This document shows, in pieces, positions 48,610 through 61,600 of a stretch of 64,000 nt of DNA. The translations under genes were made by a program, and so were the position numbers. The number at the start of each line of letters is the position of its first letter. Position 1 is the stretch's first letter. Source of the DNA: Misgurnus anguillicaudatus (lineage: Eukaryota; Chordata; Actinopteri; Cypriniformes; Cobitidae); assembly GCF_027580225.2 (NCBI RefSeq), contig NC_073352.2, positions 35,575,501 to 35,639,500 of the forward strand, written 5' to 3'. The notes under the pieces are model-generated. The model made no database searches. It had not been told where the DNA came from and saw only the letters and a program-made list of their open reading frames with translations.

Positions 48610-50145
48610 TCCATACTAAGAATCTAAGAACGTGTGCCCAAACCCTGCCAGATATATACAGAAAACACTTTTATTTATATCAAACTGGTCTGACCGTCTC
48701 TAAAATGAGACCAAATCCGGCCCTCCTCTGACCTACTTCATGACTGTTTCAAACCCACATCCTACCAATAACCAAAACATGTCAACTTTATCAAACTCAC
48801 TCCAGTCTTCTGGCCAGACTAAAAGCAGACACGCAAATTAAACACATTTTGGACTCAAAACAAACGGAAAGCCTTTAATTATCTGGGATCGAAAAGATGG
48901 GATCACGTTTCACCAGCATGGAAAATCAAATTTAAGAGGCATTTGGATGGAAGAGGAAATGAAACAGAACAACATGGTTTAAGACAAAAGTCCCACCGAG
49001 CACAAAGAGATTCAATCATCAAAGCCCGACCCAAACGACCAGAAGCATCCAAAAACTGAATGGAAACTCGATAGGAAGTTGATGCGTTCACTCTCAGACA
49101 CTATCCAAACGACTCTCCCATCTGGAGATAAACATAAAGATCGAGTTACATCACCCGAAATATCTGGGGATCACAGAATACATGTGTAGCATTAACATAT
49201 CCACAACTAAGACCAAACCTGATTCAAGAATATAGTATCTGTCTTCCACAGAAATACTGCTTTACAAATCTCATAAGCAGCCAATCTCATCGTATTAGAA
49301 AAGATCTAATCAAATCAAAACAAACCCAGACAAACACGTGCTTCTGCTTTTCAACCGGTCATTTCCGGTGGGCTATTAATATGTTGTTGAAGAAGAAAAA
49401 GCCATCTCATCTGGGTCATCTCAAAATTCAGGATGGGTGTTTCTGCACACTTTCTCCAATTAACCTCAATCGTATATTTTAGATTATACAGCCACACACT
49501 ATGGCAAATACATCATAGCTCAGGAGAAAGTGAATTGACCACATATTAAATGTCATTAACAACGATAACCACGCTAACATGCTCAAATACAGGAACCTCC
49601 ACTAGTTTTTCATCTCTGTGTTTATTGCTCACTGTATACTTGACGGATGATGTCATAATCACATTATCGTTTTCATTCGTCTTACTTCCGTATCAATTAA
49701 TGCTGGAAACACAAACTCATCCTCATTTCAATGACATGTGTTTACATTAAGCCGTGCATAATAGACCATAATAAACCACAGTCACCACCTACAATAGAAG
49801 AAGATCTAGAGGAGGATGAGGGCTGGGTTAGGCACAGACCAACTGATGGAGGATTTCAGTATTGATTCCATTCAGCATACAATGAGACACGACAACAAGA
49901 AATCTCAGACAGTCAACAAATAATGTTAAAATGTTGGCCTAAGCAAAATAAATAAAATACTCTGAGAATTTACATTTATGCATTTGTTTGACACACTGAT
50001 TATAGACGCAACGCTCACACTGAGAGAAGAAAACAGTGAGTTTTGGGTGACTGGTTGGATGCACGTCAGCTGCAGGCAGAGCGGAGCGAGTCTGCTTTCT
50101 CACAGTCTAACTTTTCACCAAACTATCCAAAATCAACATTCCTCT

Positions 50146-50176
<31 letters not shown>

Positions 50177-51600
50177 ATTATGAGCAAGCATTGATTTTAC
50201 AGGTTTGGCTTTGTTTCACATCTGAAGGACTGAAGTCATTTGTTAGTATAAGCATGGTCAACTAACTGTAATGGGTTAAATGATGGTCCGATGAACAGAA
50301 GTGAAAACGTGTGATTTATTGGGTCGTCTTTCCAACACGTAGTATTGTATGATCACAGACAGAGTGAAAAATCTTGTGACTGATGAATCATACTTGCAAC
50401 ATTTCGAGTATCTATTCGTTCCCTTCATTTCTTTTCTATCTTGTACTTTAACAGAAAGTTTTTTTTATACCAATGAAAATCATTAAATAATAAATGAAAG
50501 TATCCAAAATATTACATTTATGTCCATCTTCATTTAAATGTTTTTTGATTTTTAAACAGCAGCATTCACTGTAAGAAAGTAGATTCTGATATCTAACTAG
50601 AAGATAAAGTTCAAATAAATACAAATGTTTCAGGAGTAAATACACCATCTGACTATTGACATATTTTGATATTTGAGTCCCATCATAATTTACTGTTTTT
50701 GTGATGTCATGATGGAAATCTGTCAGCTCACAATTAAATGTGGAATAAATTGAATTTGAAAGAAAAATGAAAAAGCATGATTTCTAATTACAAATAAAAA
50801 AAAATTTTTTTTTAAGTGTGGATTTGTCAATGCAATTTATTTTTTTGTAATTTTTTATTTTTTTATTTTGACAAAATGTTAAATGCAGTCTCTTTGAATA
50901 AAAACATCTGCTAAATGTAAATTTGTCAAACGTCAGAAGTAAAGTTATTGGCATGACTTCTATTAATTAATTTTCTACATCTCTTGAAAGCTTGTATGTG
51001 ATGATTTTTTAAAAGATTATTAAAGCTTTATTTGTATTGTGTGAAGAATAGAAAGTGAAGTTTCAAATGTGCTGGTGAAATCACCTGAAGGTGTTTGACA
51101 GGTCACGAGTGCTGCCGGACATAACGTCACAAACATTTGTGTCAGCTCCATTTTAAAAGGCCTTTAAACAGCCCATAATGGTAACACCCCAATCAACAAT
51201 CCCAAAACATGCGAATGAAGCGAATGCTGCAGAGAGGAATCATTAGTGAGTAACGACACGGGCATGGAACCGTATATATTCTCCAGGTTATCCTTAAACA
51301 CCCAGAACACGCTAGAAGATTTCTGTCACATCATTTATCAAAGCTCTCTATGGGCTCTTCAAATACAAATCGACCCAGTGAACAGAAGAAAAGCAGGCTT
51401 TTAGTTTGTGACAGCATGTTAAAGTTTGTCATGGAGAGATTTTTACTGTGGCCATTTTCACTTCAGTCTTTTATAAGAACTCAACTGGGCTTTAGACACA
51501 GAAGACTTCTGCATGTGTAGAAATAATCACATGCTGCAAAACCCTTCTGGCTGTTAAAAGACTCAAATGATGCAGCATGTTTGAGAAATGATTGTGTGTT
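48610..51600. other. Gene-free stretch
   Basis: No splice-bounded coding exon is recognised. It contains a short GA microsatellite (50145-50171). About 50770-50930 is A/T-rich with a GAATAAAAACATCTGCTAAA tail fragment. Confidence 0.4.
50145..50171. repeat. (GA)n microsatellite, short
   Basis: About 27 bp of uninterrupted GA. Confidence 0.93.
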
Positions 51601-51604
51601 GGTC

Positions 51605-52105
51605 TTAAAGGACATTTATTATGCAAAATCCACTTTTAAAAGATGTTCGAACATAAATGTGTGTTGGCAGTGTGTGTACACAACAAACACACTCCTTCAT
51701 TTTTAATCTTTATTAAACCAAAGCAGTCTCATTAGACATGCCGTTTTGATTCTCTTGTTAATTTGACATCACATTGATAGAGCCCCACCCACAGCCGCTG
51801 ACTGACAGTCCTGCATTACCATAGTTTCCATCCTCAGTGACTTGTATGCTGACAGCCTTATCTCAATAGTGAGATAGTATTATCTCAGACTGTATTCACA
51901 GGAATCAGATATATTTGCACTAAAAGCGCTCACGTTTGATGATCGAGGAGTGAGGTATCTGAAGCTCATTTGCATTTAAAGGTACAGACATGAAAAGCTG
52001 GACATGCTATAATAAATGATCTGTGGGGTATTTTGAGCTGAAACAGCACAGATATATTCAGGGCACACCTGAGACTTATATTACATCTTATAAAGAGTTA
52101 ACATG
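51605..52105. mobile_element. TTAAAGG MITE, family B copy 2
   Basis: Second copy of the element at 19801-20228, same orientation, starting TTAAAGGACATTTATTATGC. Some internal sequence present here (around 51835-51950) is shorter or absent in the first copy. Confidence 0.75.
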
Positions 52106-53364
52106 ACAAATCTGCAGACTTTACACTACTACTTCAAGTGTGATCGTCTTTAAAAGCTTGACACCAGATGTTAATCTTATTCTGTTCTTTTTACACAGAT
52201 CCTGGTCATATTTCACTTTTTAAACATTTATTTTTACTTTATTTAATGGTGACGTATCGTATGTAAAAATCATAAAGATGCAGTTTCTTCTAACACTGGT
52301 TTATCTTCAATGGATGAGATATTTTAAACTGACTGAATAATGAGATGTAAAAGTCTTCTGGTTTCACTGCTGCACATCATCCTACAAAGTTACTGCTTTC
52401 ATTTCATACAGCTATAGTTTAAGATGATTATCTGTGAAACATGAAGGAGACAAAACACATCTGGTTACTGTTCTAAAAATACACAACTACACAGAAAGTC
52501 TAGATTTCATATCCGCATCATCTACTGTGAGCAATGCAATCCTGCCAAAGTCAACAGTGAAGAAAAGTCCTGGAGTTGGCCAATTTCTCTTAAGACTGAC
52601 TTCATTTCTCCATCCAGACTCTCAAGCACAATTTCTAGGCTGTTACAATCATTAGACTAGAAACAGTTTGTCACCTTTACGGAAATGTGTTGAAATGTAC
52701 CTGTACGTCTGAATTATAGCGTAATAAACTCTGGGATGCCGTGATGACATCATTGCAAATACACTGTGGTATATTGTGTAACGTGTTAAACACAGGGTAA
52801 ATGTTTTACCAGACAGCACAAAGTCACAGTTTGTCTCCATTAACTATTCAACATATTCTGGCTTGCTTGTTTTTAGTAAAAAGTAGTACATTAATGAGCG
52901 AGACGGTGAAGTAGACACATCTTATCATTGTGCTCAGAACCCAACAGACCATTTCATTGCATCTAGTTTTTCACCTTTATTTAATGTATAACACTAAAAT
53001 CTCAAGGTTTAAAGACATCTATGACTTATACCTCACTCATGTTGTGTAAGACTGCCATCTGATGGGCAAACACTAAATGCATATTAAAGGATGAAGTACA
53101 AATCTTTGTTGCACGAACAAAATGTGCTTGAATTTGGAAAAGATGGAGAGTAAATATAACAGAATATTGATTTTTGGTGGGAGTATTTTACAAACCTCTT
53201 AAAAAATTATTTCATTTCTTAAAGGTGCCAAAGAATGCATTGACACAATATGTTACATTGTTCTCTAATATAGAAGGTTTGTGGCTTTAATAAGTGCAAG
53301 AATGATCCAGAGTCAGTTTTACAACCCTAGGATTTGTCTTTAAAATGAAATGGTCTATTATTAC

Positions 53365-54055
53365 TAGGGCTGTCATGATTATGAAATTTGACTGACGGTT
53401 AATTGCCTAATAAATTGTGATGATTAGGACGATTAATTGGCTGTTTTAAGACTTTGCTGGTTATGATGATTAACTGACTGTTTTATTGCTTTGACATTTA
53501 AAGGAACAGTATGTAGGATTGTGGCCAAAATTGATGTTGCAATCACAAAACTGGTGGCTACAACTGGTACTGCAATCACACAACTGGTGGCCAATACACA
53601 AAATGACAACATAAACATCAGTTGAGGGCTGCAACTCCACTTTTTAAATGAGAATATCCTGACCAGACCACTGTTGTCAGTGATATAAGTATTTGAAATG
53701 AAAATGATTTCTTAATGTCTAGTGACATATCAGGGCCATTTTATGATTAATTGATATACATTTCTTACATAATGTTCCTTTAATTCTCATACATTTTGTT
53801 TGTTCATTAAAAATTTTTACACATTGTTGTGATTATTTTAATTAAATCTTTTGCCAGGTTTACCTAGCAGTGAATATTAATACACATAACACATATTTAA
53901 AAGTAATTATTTAATGATAATAGTTCATACTGCTTATCAAAGTTTCGCAGCATTTCTTTTTAGAGATATGTGCAATCATTGCGGTGATCTGAAATCGTTG
54001 CGATGAGGACAAACAATCGCGATGAGACGATTATTTAATTATTGTGACAGCCCTA
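53365..54055. mobile_element. hAT-type element with exact ATTATTAC target duplication
   Basis: The termini are TAGGGCTGTCA and TGACAGCCCTA, perfect 11-bp inverted repeats. Identical flanking 8-mers ATTATTAC lie at 53357-53364 and 54056-54063. It is inserted into family C copy 3 and itself carries a third element at about 53497-53782. No transposase frame remains. Confidence 0.95.
53497..53782. mobile_element. TTTAAAGGAACA MITE nested in the hAT-type element
   Basis: The left end TTTAAAGGAACAGTATGTAGG and the right end ATGTTCCTTTAA are inverted complements over about 11 bp. Inside there are two direct words containing CAATCACA(A/C)AACTGGTGGC. It is the innermost of three nested elements. Confidence 0.85.
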
Positions 54056-54769
54056 ATTATTACCTTATTTGAAAGGGCCGTGAATAATAATAATGTTGAG
54101 CTCTGCTCTGATTGGCTGTTTCTCCTTCAGTAGCTCTGTGTGTGTGTGTAAACAGATCTTATGTTTGAGTATGTATCAGATGAAGATACAGATTTTGAGG
54201 AATAATCAATTGTTTGGAGATTGTTAATGGACGTTTCTGAGTGGTAAGTTTGTGTTTTTTCAGTATGGACCTGCAAAACGTAACTGTAACGTCAATAGTA
54301 TAACAGGCTAAGCACTAGCATATAACATTAACTAGCATATAACATTACCTAGCATATAACGCTAACTCATCAGTCACAACTCTGTTTTTATCATTGTAAC
54401 AACATTGTAATTAATTTAATTTTGTGGTGTATATCTGAACTGTAACGTCAAAGTTGGTGTTATGTTGATATTGGTCTGTTTTCCAGCGTTCTTTTGTATG
54501 CATGAAGTTTACATAAGGAGGAGGAAACAATCGTGTTTAAGGATCATGATATGTCATTACCATGTTCACGACTCTTATTATTCATCTATACCTACAGTAA
54601 ATACAGTTTTACATTCTACTGCACCTTTAAATCACTATGGTGCCATCAATTCTTTTGGTAGTTACAGCATTGACAATGATGAAGTAATAGTTAAATACAC
54701 GAGTGATGATTGTTATATTTCAGTGGAAAATACTGACAAAACACCCAGATATGATGACTTTGTATATAT

Positions 54770-55197
54770 TTTATTGGCTAAGAGTAGACAACCACATTTT
54801 TTGACGACCATATAACAAACTAGATCAGGATTTCCAGCTATCTGATTATTGTTGAATGCTCTTGCATTATCTTTCACAACCAGTGACTTTGTCTGGATGA
54901 CTAACTTAAGTGCAAGCTTGTTTTACTGCAAATAAAAAATATTAAATTAACACAGCAACTAGATAAAGCATTATTTCACATGTTGTATTAACACTGACAC
55001 CTAGAACTCTGTAAAACTGGACTTTATGTTGTGAAATATTAAGCAGTAAGCAGTTATGTCACGTGTGACCGCATGCGTTTAAATATGTCAACAGGGGGCG
55101 CTAGGAAGAGACGTACAGCACTTCTAAAGGTATGTGTGGGTGGTGTAGTGTGTGTACTGGTGACTATCTGTTCCTGGAAGTGATGTACGTGTGCGTG

Positions 55198-55254
<57 letters not shown>

Positions 55255-55405
55255 ATCTGAAACTTACAGTCACTTCATCAGGACAAGAATCATCTTCATG
55301 AGTAAAACAGAAGTTTGTGGGTGTTGTGTTATATTATACACATTATATTACTAAGCCTGCTCAACAGTGTGTGTGTGTTGATGTTAGTGTAGGTGTGTGT
55401 GTGTT
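54770..55405 (-). other. dctn4: Probable dctn4 3' UTR
   Basis: Downstream of the TAG at 55408-55406, the first minus-strand AATAAA I see is at 54775-54770, about 630 nt away. The interval contains the CA/TG microsatellite and otherwise unremarkable sequence. The actual cleavage site is not known. Confidence 0.4.
55187..55255. repeat. (TG)n microsatellite in the dctn4 3' flank
   Basis: A TG tract with CG interruptions at both ends. It lies about 150-220 nt past the dctn4 stop codon, so the mRNA may carry a CA-repeat in its 3' UTR. Confidence 0.92.
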
Positions 55406-55643
55406 CTAGTGTATGTATGTGTCATGTTCTCGAGTTGCCAGCGGGCCCAAACTAAGTTCTACATGGTGTGTAAGCCAGATGACCTCACTGGTGGGCTCTC
55501 CATCCTCTGTGGGTCTGATGGGAGCAGCGAGGTTCCTGAAGTCATGCCGGAGTTTAAAGGCCACGGTGACGTCTCCCTCTTCCTTCTGTGGAATCACTTT
55601 AATGAAGAAGCCGATCTTATTGGACTTCCTGAAGGCCACAACA
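55406..55643 (-). CDS. dctn4: dctn4 exon 13 (last), residues 390-468
   Basis: Encodes [20 protein letters not shown] through [12 protein letters not shown] and [16 protein letters not shown]. Human ends two residues later; here the frame continues [10 protein letters not shown] to a TAG. Confidence 0.97.
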
Positions 55644-58600
55644 CTAAAGACACCAAACAAGAATCAACAAATGATATCAGAAGAACTGATGTTTGCTTAC
55701 ACTGGAAAAAGTTTCAGAAGTGTTACCACTATTTATATTCAGCCCACATAAAATCTCGGTACTGACTGTAAAAGGATCATTTAAAATTTTAATGTCAATC
55801 CTTTTATCAGCAGTTGCCTTACAGCAGTTTCATCTTTCAGTTATTGACAAGCTATCAATGTCTGTCAGTATCCATCAGCAGATGAGAGTTGTTTCTTACT
55901 CTGGGTCATCTTGAAAGTCCTGAGGTTCTGCCAGTTCATCATACTCAGCAGCAGCATCTTTCCCTGCCAGGACCAACTCTTTTTTGGGCACCAGCACCTA
56001 TAATACAGCAGTGAGTTAGGGTTCTCCAATGTGATTGGAAGAAAGCAGTGACATAAGATGGTTTGGCGACACATTTTAGTTTCCTTAAAGGGGCCATGGC
56101 ATGAAAATCTGACTTTTTCCATGTTTAAGTGTTATGATTGGGTCCCCAGTGCTTCTATCAACCTAGAAAATGTGATAAAGATCAACCCACTAACTTAGTT
56201 TTGGTAAACCATTCTCTACAAGCACATGAAAAAAGTAATACCACCCCTTAATCTGCACTATCCAACCACAGCACTGCCATTTAGTGCAGAGAAAAGCACA
56301 ATTGAGTTTTAATTGCAACAAACCACCATCATTGTGATCAGTGTTTGACTTTCATCAGCTCATTTGCATTTTAAAGGACACACCCAAAACAGCTAATTTT
56401 TGCACACACCTACAAAGTGTCAATTTTAACATGTTATAATAAATTATTTATATGGTATTTTGAGCTAAAACTTCACATATGTGCTCTGGGGACACAAAAG
56501 ATTAATTTGACATCTTAAAAAAAGTCTTGTGCCATGGCCCCTTTAAGCCCGGTACACCCAAAAAATAATCAGGCTGAATTTGGGCCGATTCTAACCCTTA
56601 CGACAATCCAAGATAAAGTCCTGATCGTCTTCATTGTTGAAGCGTTTATCTTATCTGATTTTCCTGTGGTGTCCGGTGTGATAAGAGTGTCTAAATCTGC
56701 TCAGAAGCACAGCGGGGCCGCATCGATTGATATGTTGAATATTTACGATATTAAAAATCTTGTTGTGTGACAAAAACCCACACTTTTTCATCATGTTTGT
56801 GCTCTCTCACATTTTGAAAATCTGATTTAAAAAAAAAGTGTGTCCCTCTATATCTTAATTTGGGGGCACAGCACAAATCAGTAAAACATAACCAATAGAC
56901 ACAAACACTACAGATTGGTTAGGCATGGGCCGGTATAAGATTCTGGCGGTATGATAAACTTTAGCAAAAATACCATGGTTTTACGATGTTGCTGTATTGC
57001 CATTGCAACACTAAAATGTGTTATTTACAAATGCCAGGTAAAAATAAAGCCTTTAAATTATAATATACTTTTAAACAGCTCATACCTTGTAGACGGTATC
57101 ACAGAACATTTTAGTGGTTTTGAAACCTTCACTGTTTAAAACCTCGGTATACCTTGAAACCGGTAACCGGTAACCGGCCCATGCCTAGTGGCGGTGCAGA
57201 CATCTTTTGATTAAGTAGGCTAAGGTAGAAGTACCTTTGCAGTGCTGTTTATATCATCTGGATCAGCCTCATCACAGGTGTACAGGGACACATGGGTGAT
57301 GTTTTCAACCGGGTTAGTCAAAGTCAGTAGAACCTGACTCTCCTGTTTCAAAGAACATCCAAAAATCATTAATAGGTCTACAAACAAGATTTAGAGGCAG
57401 TGCTTCTCAAACTGAGGGGGTGTAAGATGGTGCCAGGGGGCATATTTTGTGTAATTAAACCTCAGAAAAATAAGTCTAATAACCAACAGAACTACGTTGT
57501 ATAACTGTTTCGTTTAATTCAAATTTTAAGTTTTAGAAAGTTTTATGTCATAATTTTTCTTTTTGGGGTGCCACGAAGAGATGCAACATACACAAGGGGG
57601 GGCACGCCAAAAAAAGTTTGAGAACGACCCAAGTCAAATCATTTGAAGCAGTTTTTTATTTCTTTTAAACCAGAAACAACACTTGAATCTATATTGTTTA
57701 GATGAACAGATTTTACCTTCATATGTCGCAGGTTTGGAATGGACATGATTCTTACTTCAGGAATGTAGCTCCTGTGAGGCAAAACAAGATCACTTTCAGT
57801 CAATCAAACCTCACAGAAAAACAAATAACACGTCGTACACAAACACATCACTTACACAGCCACCAGCTGGATTTTGAACTTTATGGAGATTGGATTAAAC
57901 TCTGGTTTACTCAGGTTGTGCTCACATTTCTAAAATGAAAAGTAAATGCAGTAAATGTAGCATAGATTCGTTTTTAACAAGTGTTTGTGTGAATAGTTTG
58001 GATGTTTGAACAGACCCTGCAGCGCAGAGAGCGTTTAATGAGTAGATGTTTGTGTCTGGGATGAAGCTGCGAAGCTCCCGCAGGCTGAAAATCCGGCTGT
58101 AACAGCCTCTGGCCAAGCGTCGTCACTGTGTTTCAATAAATAAATATACAGATTTACCACATTACACACACTAATCAGTCAATGAATACAATAAAAACCT
58201 ATCAGAAGCATGAATAGGGGTGGGAATCGAATTTCAATTCCAATTCTGAAATCAGATCCTTTTTATAAAATGAATTGGAATCAATAAATTTGAAACGATG
58301 CCCAACCCTAGTCATAAAAAAATATCTGAGGTTATGTGATGTTTTGCTTTCAAAGCTAAAGTTTAAAAACTTTACGTGTACTCATGGGTATTTGGGTGGT
58401 AGCCCTGTGGTTAAGGAACTGGGCAGGATGACAGATTTGTAAGAATAACCCTGAACTGTACGGCTCTCTACGACACTGTGTTCATTTGTGTTCGGCTTTT
58501 CAAAGCAAATAAAGGACTGAACATGCAAAATAACTTCATCATCAGATATGAGACAAACCTTCAGGGAGATTAACAGGTCGGGTGTAATAATCTTCAGGGA

Positions 58601-61600
58601 GCGGCTCGACCTCATCCAGTGCCTGTGCTGTCTCTATACTGATCTCTTTTTGATCCTCTCCCTCTTTTAGTCTAATAAAGCAAAAAACATGAACAATCAA
58701 TCCAAAGTTCTTGGTTCTCAAAATATTTCTGAACCATTTATTCATCATAACCCAAGCGTGACACTTACGAGAGGCCGTAGAGAGCACTGACCGGGGCGCC
58801 AGATCTCTGCCTCTGTAGTCGAGTTCCCAGGCCATACTTATCCTTTCAGACAAAAATACAACCAAATCAGTTCAGGGATTTTTTAGGAATTAAGGTCATG
58901 TTAACTCTTTCCCTGCCATTTCATCAATTAAGAAAAAAGGCTTCCCTGCCAACGACGAGTTTTTACGGTAATCCATATTTCCATTATTATCCAATAGGTG
59001 TCACTCTTACACAACTTATAAAACACTGAAGCATCCACTGATCCAAAAACAGTTAAAACTACGTGTATGTTTTGATCATCGATCTGAATCTGATCTCTAA
59101 CAAAAGTCCTTCACAAAAATGCAATTATCTCAGCTGTTTGCTTAAAATTTGGTATTTTTGAAGAAACCTACCCATATTTGAGAGGTGATAAAAAGAGAGC
59201 AAATGAAGACAGGATGAAAAGTTTTTTTTGTTTGGGTCTCTTCTTTCATTTGATAACTTGTATGTTTATATATTTAAAGAAAAAAATGTTATTAAAAAAA
59301 TATGCTGGCGCTGGCTGTTAGCTTAAAAAAAAACTGGCGGGGAAAGAGTTAATGTCCATCTGTGTACTGACACTGTAATGGTGTTTGATGTACTGTTAAC
59401 AGGGCTTAAGCACAACCTGTCAAATCTAAAAAAATCTCTGACATCTATATAAACCATTTTGCAAGATGTGAACAACACTGATCCAGAAGTACTTCCTGTT
59501 ATAGTTTTTTTTAACACTGAACAAAAGATTAATATTAGAACAAAATACAACCAACAGACAATTTAGAACTGAATCATGAATGTAAAATAAATGTGAACTA
59601 AAAAAAAATTAAAAACAACAGGAGGTGCTTCTGGACAAGTGTTGTTCACATCTTGCAAATAATTAAGATGCTCGGAATGAACGTCAACAACAGCTAAACT
59701 TCAAGTCTCATTCATCATATCAGCCCAACCAGAAGACTTTAAATATAACTTGTGTTTGTCTTATTATATCTCTGCCAACACAAAGACTCCAATTGTGAAG
59801 AGATTTGTAAGTAGCGGCAGTGAAGCTCATGTGATCAGTAAAGTCATTTATGAACAGAACATGCTGAACTGATAAGAGGACTGCGGGTGCCAAATAAAAG
59901 ATCAAATCAAGTTGAATGCAAAGTGTAACAGTAAGAAATGTGGGGAAAATACCACTCACCACCACGTGAATAGTGTGTTGCTGGAGAGGGGTATAAAATA
60001 TCAAAAATATCAGCGTGCACAGGCAAAGATAAAAGGAGAGAAAGAATCAAAGTGAAACAAGTGCATTCAAGCAAACATACATCTTCAGTGTTTTAAGACA
60101 TGCAGCTGAAAGTGTTAATAATGCCATCTTATATTACAGGGTTAGAAATGAACCATGTGAATCATTACACAAATACAATGACAAACATATCAAATCTTAA
60201 ATAGATCCTCATTATATACAAAGTCACATTTCAGACCCTGTTGAAATTAGACATTAGTCAGCGTTAATGCATGTGCAAAGAAATGCGCAAGTCAGTCAAA
60301 ATTATGTATTATATCAAATGTATTATTCATTAGAAACTTTATTTAAAATGAAAATAATGGAAATATGCAGTAATTTAGTGTTGGTTTTTCGCTCTTTTAA
60401 ATGCAAGGACTTTAGATGGCTTCCTCTTACTAGCTGCAATCATGTTAGTTAAGTGTGGCAGGTTGTTTATAGACACGTGTGTACCGAGAATGCCTGAGGC
60501 ATGAAGAGGCGTCTTCTCGCCAGCTTCTTCCTATCTTTCTCCAGTTTTTCTCTCTGGGCCAGCTGCTGATAATACTCGATCAACTTGTTGATCTGATAAA
60601 ACAACACATCATCTCACTTGTTAAAGGCCAACGCAAAATTGAATCATTTTAGGAGAGAAGATGGTTGTCTACATACCCTTTGAGCATGAGGGTTCTCAGG
60701 TTCCTGCCATCCTCCACTGGCTAAAGTCCAAAATTAAAGACAAGTTATTATTAGTAAATAGACATTTAAAGGGGCCATGGCACAAGACTTTTTTAAGATG
60801 TCAAATAAATCTTTGGTGTCCCCAGAGCACATATGTGAAGTTTTAGCACAAAATACCATATAGATCATTTATTATAGCAAGTTAAAATTGCCACTTTGTA
60901 GGTGTGTGCAAAAACATTTTGGGTGTGTTGTTTAAAATGCAAATGAGCTGATGAAGTGCAAACACTGATCATAATGATGGTGGTTTGTTGCAATTGTGCT
61001 TTCCTCTGCACTAAATGGCAGTGCTGTGGTTGGATAGTGCAGTGCAGTGGTATTATTATAATAAGAGCTCCTTATGACATCATAAGGAGAGCCAAATTTC
61101 AACGACCTATTTTTTCATGTGCTTGTAGAAAATGGTTTATCAAAACTAAGTTACTGGGTTGATCTTTTTCACCTTTTCTAGGTTGATAGAAGCACTGGGG
61201 AACCAATTATAGCACTTAAACATAGAAAAATTTCATGCCATGGCCCCTTTAAAACAACACAACAAGATACAGTATAAGGGAAGTTTTATTTTTGGGTGAA
61301 CTATGACTTAAAATAGTATATAATATAGTGCACAACAAGTACATTTACCGCTTTAGTACACCACTAGAATATATGTGACCCTTGCTGGCAGAACGTACAG
61401 TGTAATTTTAAACAAGAGGCAAAAGAAAGTATAAAATGTAGATTTTGGCCAAAAATAAGCTTTTTAAAAGTACGTTAAGCCCTCGTCTAGCGATCTCAAT
61501 GCTCTTAATAGTCATTAAACATCTAAAATGATCTTTATTTGTATGTTTTCTCAGAGATGTGCCGCCCTAAATCCTTAATCTAATACAAAGATGCATCCCA

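Larger units (their letters stand above)
53216..54631. mobile_element. TAAAGGTGC MITE, family C copy 3, carrying nested insertions
   Basis: The termini CTTAAAGGTGCC (from about 53216) and GCACCTTTAA (to about 54631) are intact. Uninterrupted relatives at 30501 and 41770 read straight through CTATTATTACCTTATTTG, whereas here that site is split by the 691-bp element at 53365-54055. The open frame 54462-54815 starts in the repeat and is not a gene. Confidence 0.88.

Noticed and set aside
54462..54815. Open frame with FCMHEVYIRR, also found at 30865-31089
   Set aside because: Both copies are inside or start inside the family C MITE, so the shared peptide reflects the DNA repeat, not a protein family.
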